Origin: Cercospora beticola
Taxonomy: Eukaryota; Ascomycota; Dothideomycetes; Mycosphaerellales; Mycosphaerellaceae
Assembly (NCBI RefSeq): GCF_033473495.1
Contig: NC_088939.1
Location: 1,798,001-1,862,000 of the forward strand
Length of the DNA stretch: 64,000 nucleotides
Direction: 5' to 3'
How positions within the stretch are numbered: position 1 is the first letter of the stretch; every line of letters starts with the position of its first letter. The notes beneath the pieces were generated by a model. The model ran no database searches and was not told the origin of the DNA. It worked only from the letters and a program-made list of their open reading frames with translations. This document shows, one piece after another, positions 21,584 through 33,800 of this stretch. Both the position numbers and the translations under genes were made by a program.

Positions 21584-23038
21584 TTCGTCACACGTTCCTC
21601 TTTTCGGCTCTGCAATGCGCAATACTTCATGTGCCGTGCTATATCATGCATTTCCTTCCAAGCTTCCTCACACACCGAACCAATCCCTCGGATCTCGCAA
21701 GTAAGCGCGTGCAAGCCTTTCGAATTCTTGGTTGGCCCTGCCGCTTCGGAAGATATGTTTCAAAATTAGTGATTGTTGCAGCCGACTAGCGAGAATGCAT
21801 ATGCGATAGCAGATGCATCGGCATGTGCGCTGTGCACTGTGCATGCACATGCTGCAGTTCCGGACTGGAATTGGCAAAAGCTACACCGACGCAGGTACTG
21901 CCTTTCTGTGGTACCGAGTAGGGAAATATTGTGAACTACTGTAGCCTTATCACATTTTGAGGTCTGAGGTCTAGACACGCAATGGACAGCGCATGGATGC
22001 CCATACGAGGTGATGATCAGAATAGAATGAGAGATCGCCTCACTTCTTTGCTTGCGCACTTGAAAGCCTCGCGAGAGAAGCATTGCAGTACTCAAGGCCG
22101 ATAAAACTTCTCGCAATTTATACCGTGTGCCAACTCCCTGGCTGATCTGTAGCGTGATGATACGACTCTCCAAGGCATTCATTCATTGGACTATCTCAAT
22201 AAACCCCGTCACTTCCCCTGGCACGAATAATATTTCCGTCCAATCTACGCTCGTGACGTGTCAGTTGTCCGCCTCTTGTTCCTGTCGTTGAAGAAAACTA
22301 GCCCCTCCACCCACCGCCTATCCAATCCAGTCCTGTTCGCCATTGACCGCGATAGTAAGAACACCACGCCTGCCTTCCCGTTCCCATTTCGTGCCGTGAG
22401 GCGAATCCCCTCGGGGTTCTATCTTCTTTCCATCTGGTCTGCCGCTCAAGCCCTATTTTTGGCTTCTCATGTCCATGTCCAGATTTCCTTCTTTCTCTTG
22501 CTTATTGATTTCCGCCAGTAGAAAGTGTTGCTTCGCTCGTTTGAATCAGATCGCTTGCTGAAAGTACATGCATCGCAAACACAGGAAACAACAAGAAAAC
22601 GCGAATAATGATGGCAGAGAAATGTAAAAAATTGTTGTCTTCCTTCCTTTGCGCTGTACAATGAAGATGGTAGTAATGATGGTACTGAAAGAGCAAAGAT
22701 GTGGAAAAGGTCACGAACGCAATACGCTGGCTAAGATGCAGAATATCAAATAATCAAAAACAGACGGCTGGAATTCGCGTCACAAACTGCTCCGTCGCTT
22801 GTGCAAAATAATTTCTCTTCAATGCTTGTGGGTAATGCGGATGGGGCATGTCGATAGATTATGTCCTCTGGTGGATATGCCGAGACAATGCTTGATGTTT
22901 TATGTGGTCGTCGATTCAGGTCCAGTCTGTGCCGATGTGTGCCTTTATGGGTATGATGAAAGATGAAGAGTCGTTAAGGTCGTGATGTATGTATAGTGAT
23001 GGTATTCGTAGAGAGTTCTCCGGCGCGAAGAACAGGCT
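21584..23038. other. Convergent intergenic region
   Basis: 1,455 bp between the stops of the F-box gene and the WD40 gene. The part near 22500-23000 is A/T-rich and probably the long 3' UTR of the WD40 gene. An 87-codon plus-strand frame at 22258 shows no domain. No tRNA or repeat was recognised. Confidence 0.5.
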
Positions 23039-26000
23039 TTAGATCATGCCGCCATTGCCATGATAGACGCCTTGCTGGAGTGTATCAGGAGGCATGTTCG
23101 CTCGAATCTCTTTCGGATGGCGATATCCGCTCGAGCTCTGGCTGCGGGAGGGCAATGCGAAGGGAGGGATCGTGGTCTCGTTCAGCTTACTGCTGTCCTG
23201 GCCATGCATCGGTGCTGGAGGAGGCGGTGGTGGAATCGGAATTTGTCCTTGACTCTGGGCTGCCATGGCCTGCTCGTAAGGGCTTTGTGCACGCTGAGAA
23301 AAGCTCTCACGCCTCATGTGGCCTGCATAGCCTGGCATCGGTGGAAGAACAGTCTCGTAGGGTGCTGGGCCTCCCATAGGAGGTGACTTGGTGCGAGACT
23401 TAGAGCTGCTTCGCATTCGGTCGCCGAAGCCACGCATCCAGCTGCCGCTTGGCGCGTTCTTGCGATGCTGTGAAGGCGAAGCTGTCTGTGCGCGTTCCAT
23501 TGGCATTGGCAAAGACTGCCCTTGAGTGTCACTGCCTTGCCCATCAATGGCGATGTTGATGACTCCAGAGCCACTGCGTTGATGCTGATGGTGGTACATG
23601 GTCGGCGGTGGAGGAGGAATGGGAGGACCCGCAAGATGTTGTAGTTCCGCTAGCATTGGTGGTATGGGGGCGTCCGACTCAGGAATTATGATGACTTGAT
23701 CATCCTCGTAGAGTGCAGCATCGATACTAGTAGGCTGTTCGTCCATCCTGATGCCCACATCCGGAGGAGAGATTTTACGAATATGGCTTTGTGTATTTGA
23801 CAGACGTCGGTTTGATGAAGGTAGCGCTGGCTTGTAAAGTGGGTGCACAAATGCTTGCTTCTCTGGCGGAGCGGAAGCAGAGCGTGAAGGCACAGATTGC
23901 CCTTTCTGACCAAATACCGTCGCTGGTAGAAGTGGTCCCACTGAGTCACTGACTTCGGAAAGTGTCGAGGGCTGCTGAGAAGATATTTGTGACTGGTGTT
24001 GATCGGAGGAAGACATCTGACTCAATGCCGAGCCGGTGACTTGACTGAGACTGCTGCCCAAAGATGACAGTTCACTGTACTGCCCAGGGATCTTGGGCAC
24101 TGGAGGCTCGCCATCCCGTTCGCTGGGATCGCTGCTCATATAGCGCGGGTGCCTCATTGCACGAGGGGTTGCCGGGAGTCCAATAGGAGCAGACGGAGTA
24201 GACGTTCCTGTAATCTTGCTCTGGTTGTTGTAACGTGCCATAGCATCGGGATCCACAGTGTGGCTTCTTGAAAATGGCGCATTGAACGATGTTGGACTCC
24301 CACCGAGATCCGTGTGATGTCGAGGTGGCATTGGCGGCCGACCAGCAGACAGCAAGTCTCCAGGCAATGGGATCGCCGGGGCGGACGGTCTCCTTGCCAG
24401 CGAACGTCGTCTTGCCTCGAGCTCCTGTGCGGCAATTTGCTTCCTGGTCATTGTTCGAGCACGAGGCTGTCCACTCACGGATGCTGAGGACTCAGATGCA
24501 TTCAAAGGAACGCCTCCTGGAGCGCTAGTGCCAGACATGTCAGAGGAGTTGACGATAATCTGTTCACCTTGTACGCTGGGCCTGCGGCTACTGGATCTCT
24601 CCGGGTGAGCGCGATTCGCCAGTCTACGTGACTGCAGGTCTTCAGCTGGTTGGCGGCTGATGCTGTGGGAACGCATGCGGAAGCCTTGTGCCTCACTCTT
24701 GGCCTCATCCTCTGTGTCGCCAAAGCGTCTCGAGGACAAGGTCGGTAGCGATGGCGACCTGAGTGGAGGCTCAATCTCGCGATTCTGGCTCCTACCTCGG
24801 TCGCCTCCGAGTTGCAGAGGCGCCAGGCCACCGATCAGAGCAGCTTTACTTTCTGCGCGGTTCACTGGCTTCTCAGCTGATCTGCGGTTCGTGCGTCCAC
24901 TGCGATGCGAGTCGGTTGGCGAGGTGACATTCATCTTGTAAAAGTTCTCGTCATCTGTGGTTGCAGGTTCCGGCTCAACTCTTTGTGCTCCCGCATTGGC
25001 TTGAGCTATCTCCTCAGGTGACATTGGCACTGGCGATGAAGGCGACCTCTTTGCAGGTTTGATGTAGCGTGGACCTTCGGATTGATCTCGCATGCGACTG
25101 CGTGACTTGCCTGAACGGCTCTCACCGCGCTTCCGGCTTTGGTTTCGGTGTTTGCTCTGCGCTCTAGAGGATGCACGCTCTTCGCGAGCGGTGAGACGTG
25201 CCTCTTCAACACTGCTGATATAGGCATCGATTGCTCGGCCTCTCCCACTCTTCACGCTGCCGTCAGTAACGGGGCTGAAAGCACCCTGTCGGCTGCGACT
25301 GCTTGCATCAGTGCTGGGTCCTGGCGAAAGAGCGTCAGTGTAAGCGGTGTCCACGATCTCGACTTGCAAAGCACCAGGTTTGCGTTCACGAGAGCGGTTC
25401 GATGTACGGGATTCTGCTCGGAGCCGAGTGAAAACACCCTGGGCGGGAGAGGGCAGGTGGTCTTCACTTCCATCCGGAGCTCGTCTAGTAGCGTCGTAAT
25501 GTCCGTGTCGAAGTGCAGTCGCGGGCTCCTGAGATGGATCCCGACGTGCGAGGCTTGGTGCTCTGGAGCTCTTGTCTCGTGCTGCAGTCAAAGGAGTTGC
25601 CATTTCGGCGGCCTCTTGTTTCGCTCGAGCGATATCGTCCCGTGATGGAAGTCGTTTTCGGCCCTGATATCCGCCCGGCGTTGCAGTCCTTGCTGTGGAT
25701 GGTTCGCGCATATTCCTGGTTGCTTTCCAAGGCGCCATGCCTCCAGGTGACAGAGCAGACTGCGCGATTGGCGTCACGCCAAGTGCAGTATGGAGTGGTT
25801 TGGCAGTCCCATCATTGCCCGCTGCAGGCGCACCCGAGTCTCCGAATGATGTAATCAGCTTGAGCGAGGCGTTCTTTGCAGTAAGTCGTCCAGATCCAGA
25901 TCGCGAAGGTGGCGAGAGTGGTGGACTAGTCATGCCGCCAGCACTTAGCGGCTGCATAAAGCGCTCTTGCTGGGCAGCGTAGACAGCATCTTGAGCTCGT

Positions 26001-28308
26001 GGTGAGAACCACGGCTCGGAAGTCTCTACACTTGTGCATGAGAAGCAGCGCACAGCCAACTCTGGCGATCCAGTAGTAACTGCTACCTCACCCCACTTGC
26101 GAATGAGGTAGGATATCCGTTGCCAGTCGGAAGGCGATGTCAAGCAAGTCAGGAGTACTGCTTCGAGCCAATATTGCTGTGAAACATAGACCTCAATGGC
26201 ATCGTTGTGCTCACCCAAGCCCAGCAGGATTGCAACAGCGGGGTGGATATCTCCCTTCTCCAGCAGGCGTTGGACGAACGCCTCGCCCACCTTCTTTTGC
26301 GAGTCTGCGCCAATCGAGCTCAATGCGAGCAACATCCAGTCCGAAGAAGTCATGGATTCAGAGCCAATCATCGAGGCCATACTGTCGGCACCCATGTCAC
26401 CCAGCCATTTCGCAAGTAACACGGCTGCAGCGGAACCGGGCCGATGTCGTGACATCTCGTCTCGGATGAGACTCTGTACGTCGTCGTTCCATCCAAACAC
26501 AACACTGAGCATTTCGGAAAGCAGTAGATCTGGAGTTCGCGCAGCATTGCCGTAGTGTGGCGTCCGAAACGCAACTTCTCGTAGTCGAGCTTTAATTGTG
26601 GGGAACAAGTCCACGAGTGCGGTCTCTTTGGATTCTTCCGGACTTCGTAAAATCTCCTTGCGCAGATTTGAAGACCGTCTTGTGTGGCGCGCTCCTGAGG
26701 CAGAAGGTAGTGATGATGCCACTGACCGGATAGACATGCTCTCGTGGCCAGCTTTTGGCGGCGGTCCGAACGAAAACTCAGTGCCATCGTAGCCTGCATC
26801 AGACGAAGCTCTGGAGGAATCAGGTCGATCGTAAAGATATTTACGCTCTCTCCTCCGCCCTGAGCTTTTAGAGCTCACCGAAGATGCTCTGCTAGAGTGC
26901 GGACTGAGAGGCATGACCTTGTCGCGAATCTCTGATTCCAAAGCATCGAGCGAGTCCATTTCTTTGGCGATTTTCTGCAAAGGTGACATTGCCGCACTCT
27001 CATCCGCGCTGCTCTCGCCATCGGTAAACGTGAGAGGGATCTGCTGGTCTATGCTTAAAGATCTCGAGGACTCGGCGTAAGGATTCTTGCGTTCTTCGAG
27101 CATGGTAGGTGGTGTTGGAGGGGTGTTCGCAGGTGCATGCTGTGCATTGGCTACCTGCATCGGAGTCGAGCTGGGGTTGATGTCATATTGGTATACAGAA
27201 TGATTGCGGCCCAGTGCAAATAATGTTGCGGAAGGTCCATAATTGGTGATACCAGTGACCCCGTCGCAAGTCGGGATGATCTCGTAAGTCACCTTCTTTG
27301 TGCGCACATCCCAGGATCGCGTCTCACTACGCAAGCTAGTCAGCATTGAGAAGTGCAATGATAACTTCTCGCAGAAGTTTACTCGGTGATGTCTCTCTAC
27401 TCACCCATCTGCGTATTGCACTATGCGACCATTCTTTGACCACGCAAACCAGCAAGGACCTCGTTGCGGCACCTCTGCTCGCTGGAGCACTCGAATAATA
27501 TTGGGAACCTCTCCGTGCTGCCCTTTCGGGACGCTCCATACTCGCAGATCACCATCTGCAGTTTGTGTTGCTAGCATATCTGTCTTTTGCTTAGAAGAAG
27601 ATCCATGCCAGGCGAGATCGGTGATTCGAGCGGGCGATCGAGTCGTGTTCAGCGTGTGCAGTATCGTGAAAGAAGGCTGCAATGTTGCAATGAGTATCGA
27701 GCCATTGAGATATCCGATAGCGAATGTTCGGCAGTCAGCAGCCGGAGCGATGGCTGTAATTGGATCGAATATCGTTCGCGCGGAGACATGTTCGGAAGTC
27801 GAGGGTTCGAACAGGATGATGTTACCTTGATCGTTTGCTGCAGCATATCAGTTGTGGTCATCTGAAGCGCCCAAACTTGCTTACCGAAAGCAATATTGCC
27901 ATTACGCATAAAGCTTGCGACTCGCATGTGCTCATACGCAGAGAATCGTGCGACTTCGCCTCCGCTTAGGATGTCCCAGACTATAGCAGTCTTGCCCACA
28001 TCGAAGCTCACAGCGAGCCGACCCGAGGCTCTGTCGCTCACGTTGTCGACAGCAATCCATAGCACATCTTCTCGGTGTAATGCGAAGCGCCTTTCGATCG
28101 TCAAGGTATCATGATGGAGGACGAGGATCTGGCTTCTCTGCGCATACAGCAGAAACGACGCTGTTGCAGCACATGGCTCGAACTCTGTATCTCTATTCTC
28201 CGGCGTGAGGCTCGAAGGTGGAGGCGTTTGTCTCACTGCGCCCGAATGCTTGGAAGTGGAAGACCTGGTCGAGTGAGACCTCTGCCGCGACAGTTGACCA
28301 GTGGACAT
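23039..28308 (-). CDS. Large WD40-repeat protein with solenoid and disordered tail
   Basis: Three exons, 28308-27885, 27837-27405 and 27326-23039, give 1,714 residues. Intron 1 is 47 bp (GTAAGC to CTGCAG); intron 2 is 78 bp (GTGAGT to GCGTAG with a GCTGAC branch). The frame is kept through both. WD-like repeats occupy about residues 50-340 (GKTAIVWDILSGGEVARF, GDLRVWSVPKG, ETRSWDVRTKK). A helical region (~500-760, with HPAVAILLGLGEHNDAIEVY) resembles the alpha-solenoids that follow beta-propellers in coat and Gemin5-type proteins. The remaining ~900 residues are Ser/Arg/Pro-rich and disordered, ending with poly-Pro. The likely role is a scaffold; no specific complex can be named. It starts beside a GC-rich promoter. 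Confidence 0.85.
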
Positions 28309-30445
28309 TTTGCGTTGCTGTATGTCTTGGAGTTAGTCGGGGGTTCTTCTGCAGGCAATTTCATGGCCTGGACGGAGTGGTGTAGGTCTCAAAGCAGGTC
28401 GCGAATCCCCCACGAGGCACCGAGCAGATGAAACACTTTGTAACGAAGAGGGAGAAGCGAGTCGACGTACCCAGACATGCGCGCTAAATCAAGTGAAGTC
28501 ACACCTGTGTCCCTTGTGCGGCCACCGATGCTCTCTCGCAGCTCTCGTGCGCTTAGCACGCACTGCCGCGTTCGGGACCCTGGTTGGCGTTGCAGCGCGC
28601 ACGCTGCATGTAACCGCGCTTCTGGGTGAGTAGTGAGAGGGCGCAGAACCACGGGCTGCAGGTGCGAGCAGATGGAGCGAGTACAGACTATGCGGGAGGA
28701 AGTAGGAGACAGGCACGCCCGACGTAATCTGAGGTGTAGCCAACAGAGAGCTCGGCGCGTAGATGGTTGAGATGGCCGCGCTGCAGCGTGAAAGGGCCAA
28801 TACTACGAGCCGTGAGGATCGCCGAATGCAGGGAGGGTTGGAGAGAAAGCGGCTAGACGAGCAGTGTGAAAGGCTGGGGCAGAGGGCCTATGAAGAAGTG
28901 AAAGGCGAGCAGTGGTATACGATTCGTCCAGGCGTACGAACGCCATTGAAGCCATCCGTGGCCAGTGAGGCCCGTCGCGGGCCAGGTAAAGTGGGCCAGT
29001 TCTCGAGGGCTTCCACGCAGAAAGGGCCTGTTTCATGTGCTGGCCGGCTCAAGCGTGCATGAAAAGACTCCATTTCAGCGGATGGCGAGCAGAGCGAAGA
29101 GGAGATGCAGTGCGAGATACCCTGGCTACGGGGTGTGATTGGGTGTGGCCAGTGAGCATCTTCCCAATGATTGGCTGCAGTGGGCGCTTCGAGAAAGCCA
29201 CCTTCACAGCCTAAACCTGTCCCGTGCTGTCATTCGAGATGCCGCTCGTGACTAAGTCGACCAACAGCGGACCTGATCGAGAGGCTATTAGACTCGTCGT
29301 GAGCGCCCACGCGCGCGAACCTGAATCGCAGCTTCTTCCTGTCTCGATCTCTGGGTGCGCAGCGCGAAGAACCACAGAACAATGACGGCCGTCTGCTCGT
29401 CACGCGCGCTGCCAGCTCCACGAGCGGTGAGGTCGCATCTGCGCAGGCTGGGTCCCGTACAACGCATCTGGGCCCAGGACGACGGTTGTAAGCAATAGTC
29501 CTTGCATCGGACTGCACCTTTCTGCATTCAATCACCAGTCGCACTGCCAAGCCGCACCGCAACGAGCATCACGAGCGCAGAAATCGAGTATATATTCGGA
29601 TGGCTGGTCGTTTGCGCTCCAGCCTGACCAGGATGCGTGATGTCGTGTTTCCCGTGAGCCTCGTGCTTCTGCAGTTCCTGGGCAGCGTTGCAGCAGTTCA
29701 TCATGTCGTCCGACGGTGAAGGACGGGAGGTTGCTGCCCGACGACCTTTCCATGTGTCGAGAGCGTCGCACGTCCAGGCACCGACGCCACATTTACACAA
29801 TCACCTGGAGTCACGATATTGAGGCGGGTGTAGAATCAGTGCAGATGATGCAAGTATTCAATTTCAATCACAATCGCTATATGGGTATCGTCGCTTAAAT
29901 CCAATCAAAAAATGCCGTCTGCCGCCTTCTTGGCGCAGTTCAAAATCCCAACTTCCGCATCGCCTCTGCTTCCATAAATGGAAGCAAGAGCTGCAGATTC
30001 TTTCCGTCCCGTCGTCACGGTCAAGACCTCAAGATCCGATCGCTTCCCCATCACACCTCCTATCAATGTTGACGCGTGTGCGTCGACATATCACCAGCTG
30101 TGGCGTCTGGTAGGTGGCGTCCATGCCGAGCTGTCGATTAAATGTGCCGTCCATGGCACTCACTGCTGCATCTCGGCCAATATGTGATGGGCTGTCGCAA
30201 GGAGTAACGCTCAACGGCCGTCACGTCGCGTGTTCTGGCCGATGTCGATGTTCGTCGGTCTCGTGTTGACTGTGGAGGTGTACTGTACTGTGAAGCCGAG
30301 CACCAACTTTACTGAGACCGAGCTGTGGTAAGGTACTTCCTGATTGCGAGACAGTCATATGCCATGCTGAAGTCCAGGTGAGTAGCGTCAAGTCACGCTG
30401 CCAAGGTTGGTGGATCATGTGCGAATTCGTGATGACCAGTCCGCC
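28309..30445. other. Intergenic region with WD40 promoter
   Basis: 2,137 bp without a supported gene. The end next to 28308 is the WD40 gene promoter; the end next to 30446 is downstream of the small basic protein gene. Several 60-110 codon frames on both strands overlap each other and have no recognisable domain. Confidence 0.5.
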
Positions 30446-30853
30446 TCACTCCTTCTTGCTCGTGCCAGAGCTGCTGCGACGCTTCTTCTTGGGCTCCGTC
30501 CTGCAGCTTCGCGGCTTCACGGCCACGACTGGTGGCAAAAGTGGTCGTGCCAGCCAGGCTTCGGCTTGTCGTGGCGGAGGTGGAGGTTCAGACAGCCAAG
30601 CCTCATCGGAGTCGTCCCCAAACAGGTCGGCGTCGCTGATGTACGCGCTGGGTCGATCGGTTGATCGCCTCGACGCGTATCCCACACATGATCCATAGGG
30701 GTCGGCGAGGTTTGTTGTTGTTGTTGATGCGCTACACGAGAAGCTGGGTCGGTGTGTTGATGTCGAAGTACGCGACGCAATCGACATTGCACGCGTCGGT
30801 GAGCCAGAAGGCGTGGAGCCTCGACTCGAGGCACTCGATGTGTACGAAGACAT
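30446..30853 (-). CDS. Small conserved-looking Ser-rich/basic protein
   Basis: 135 residues, single exon, ATG at 30853. The first ~65 residues are Ser/Thr-rich. The middle holds AYISDADLFGDDSDEAWLSE followed by a Pro run (PPPPP). The end is basic (EPKKKRRSSSGTSKKE), a likely nuclear localisation signal. Short proteins with a Y-I-S-D-A-D-L-F core, an acidic patch and a basic tail are, to my recollection, common in Pezizomycotina and unnamed. No enzyme motif is present. The strong amino-acid pattern argues it is a real gene. Confidence 0.65.
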   Translation of the reverse strand: MSSYTSSASSRGSTPSGSPTRAMSIASRTSTSTHRPSFSCSASTTTTNLADPYGSCVGYASRRSTDRPSAYISDADLFGDDSDEAWLSEPPPPPRQAEAWLARPLLPPVVAVKPRSCRTEPKKKRRSSSGTSKKE

Positions 30854-33800
30854 GTTGTTGATGTGTCTGTCTTCCAGTTGAGTCGTTGTTATGTAGGTGA
30901 ATGGTAGTGGCGATGTCTGGCGGATAGCAGGCAGTACATATAAGAGTTGGATGACTGCATTCAGGTGCTAAATATGGTAGACGGGATTGGTCGGTCAGAG
31001 GGTGTGGCGGAGGGTGAGGAATGACAAAGCCGTGTGATGTTCGAGTTGCATCCACGGGGAATGCGGACTGGCACAGAGGCGGTGATGATATATCAACCTG
31101 ACTGGCACACGAGCAGGAGCAGGCAGAAAAGTCAGTCACCGGAGGTAGATTCTCGCGTCACCCTCGTTTCGCTTCTGCCAGCACGCAGCCGCGGCGGTGG
31201 ACATGACGGCGGTCAAGAGGCATCAGCCGAAAATTCCGCGGCAAGTTGTGGAGGAGTGCAAACAGCCTTTTTTCCTTCAGCCATGCATGGAGGAATTGCG
31301 ACCGGGGCGTTCTGCCCACTTCCGAGCATGGCGCAAACACCGCTTTCCGACGATTCGCCTGTGACGGGCGCGCTGCCGAATCTCGGTGAGCCACCAGTCT
31401 CCTGCATCATCGCGCGTTGCGTGCGCTGACAGGCTGTGATCCGCATCGCCTCCTGGACGACCAACACATGCGACATGCGATACGTACGAGCCCGCAGACC
31501 GCACTGGATGCAGCGCGCAACGCGAGGCGGCCATGATGACTCTTCCATTGCGCCGCAGCACCGCTCTATTCCCACACGATTGCCGCTCACGGCGCCGAGG
31601 ACTCTCGCTCTTTCACATGTTCGGCGAAATCAGGAAAGTCTATGGCGTTAGGGCGCCTTCCGCATGGGGTAGGCAGTCTTGGAGCGCGTGGAGAAGCGAG
31701 TGGCAGGCTTCCTGTTTCCCTAGACGCGCACCACCGCAATGCTCTCCCGAAATCTTGCTGCGGTGTACAGGAATACCCCCCAAGCATGAGCGGTCCGATG
31801 CTCCTCTCGCGCGTTGCAGCAACGCGGCCACTGTCCGCGATACGAAGCTGCCTTTCCGCAGCACGCCTGCGATACTACACCACCCTCCAGTACTGCCTCC
31901 TCTTTGGGCGACATAGGGCTCGCGCTGCTGACCGATTTAGCACGGCGGATGTTGGGGGATTACATCTTTGCTGATGACTCCTGCGTATGGATGACAGGGC
32001 AGTACGGTATCGCACAATGCCACGCCCATGCGTCATGGAAATAGCCCACCACCCCAGATACCGACGAGACAGGTTTGTTTCGCCGGACTTACCGACTCTC
32101 TGCCTCATCGATACCTGCCATCGTCGCAAGTACTCTTCTACGTACCTTTGCCTCCTGCGATCGCTCGATCGTCCGAATGCCGCCCAAGCGAGCGGAAAGC
32201 GAACGGCCGACCGTATTCTCCGCCAGCGCTGTTGTGTTCTCTTTCCAGCTCGCAACAGCTCCTCCGGCTGGCGGCGATTGAAATGCCACGCTTGTCGCTC
32301 GGCAGGATTCCCCATACTTGGGCTTGGTGGGGTATTACCCACCAACGGGTCCGAACCCTGACGGCGTTTGCCTGATCGGCGTTGCCGAATCCAGCTGGAA
32401 GGACAATCTTCCTAGGGCTGACCATATTTCATGCAGTGGCCGGAGGTGCAGCAGTGCATCCAGCCTGGATGGATGACACAGCACCGGACTCCGGTCTTCA
32501 CGATCTCGCCAGCCTCGAATTCGACGCCCAGGTAGTTGACATCAGTCCCATCCTGGACCGCAGCGTGGCATATCTCTACCTCATCTCGAACTGCGGTTCC
32601 ACTGTCCACCACCGACCAGAACAACAACGAGGTTTATCCGTCCGACATTCAGGCAAAATTGCAACCAGCTCAAAATGTTGAGCCCGGCGAGTTCGTCCAT
32701 GATCTCACCGCTCATGGCGGTCAAGGGAATTTGACGACATCTGTCGTCTGCGATTGTCCGTTGAGAAATTGGTTGTTCAGGGATGCGCATTGGCGATGCT
32801 TCAAAATTTTCGACCTGCAAATTCTACCACTTTGGTATGGCGTGTTCAGGCTTGTGGAATTGCTTACAGACATGTCGTGTGTCATGAACTGGAAAATCAT
32901 GAAAGCGACCATTGAGCAGTGCTCGATTCGAAACGTTGGCTTCGAGCAATACAACTCAACTTACGAGCATACCTGCTCACCTGGCGATCAGCCAGAAGGA
33001 TGGTAGTCTGGACACGCCTGTTCAGCATCTGAGACACTGATCTTCGCGACTTGCAAGACACTCGCTGGCAACCGCTGGTCTGCGCTCATAGCGTTCATCA
33101 TGCCAAGCATACCATTGCAACACTTGGTCACTTGCTTTGCCGTTTATGGTAAGTCGAAATACGAGCTCAGTGGCGGTCTCCGCCAACAGCCAGCATCTCC
33201 GCGCCTCAAGAAAGGAGCACGAAGAGATGAAACACACGTCCGCAATTGCACCGCTATGATTTCATCATCCTGGAAGACCAAGAGACCTTCAACGAAGACA
33301 ATTCGGACTTCATCCCGTATTGCTTCTTTGAGGATGACACTTTCTCACCCCTCAGACCGCAGCATCCGCAGATGGTAGCGTCTGTCTGGGCAACATCGCC
33401 TCGTTCGTGCTCTCACTTACAATCCACGACATCCAGAAAGAAGACAACCGCGATCTTCTCGGCTGTCATGGTCGACAAACTCGTATCAGGTCTCAGTTGC
33501 GAGACGGAAATCTTTCGCCTAAGCCTGGCAAAACTGTGCAACCCAACCATGTCTTATGACGCACTTCCACCACTCGTCAAGCGCTTGTTCTGTTCTCTTC
33601 ACAGTCGGAATCCCGAATTCGACATTGAGGTCCATCAAGACGTCACAGGTCCACCCAATGTCTCACCTGTACAGTCGACGAACTCTGCAAAGAGATAAGC
33701 GAAGAGTTCTTTCACAAAAATTGAGACGCTGACATCATTCTCTGTGCACACTGTGTAGATGGATCTTCGCAGGGGTGAGCACTAACCCATGTGTAGACGT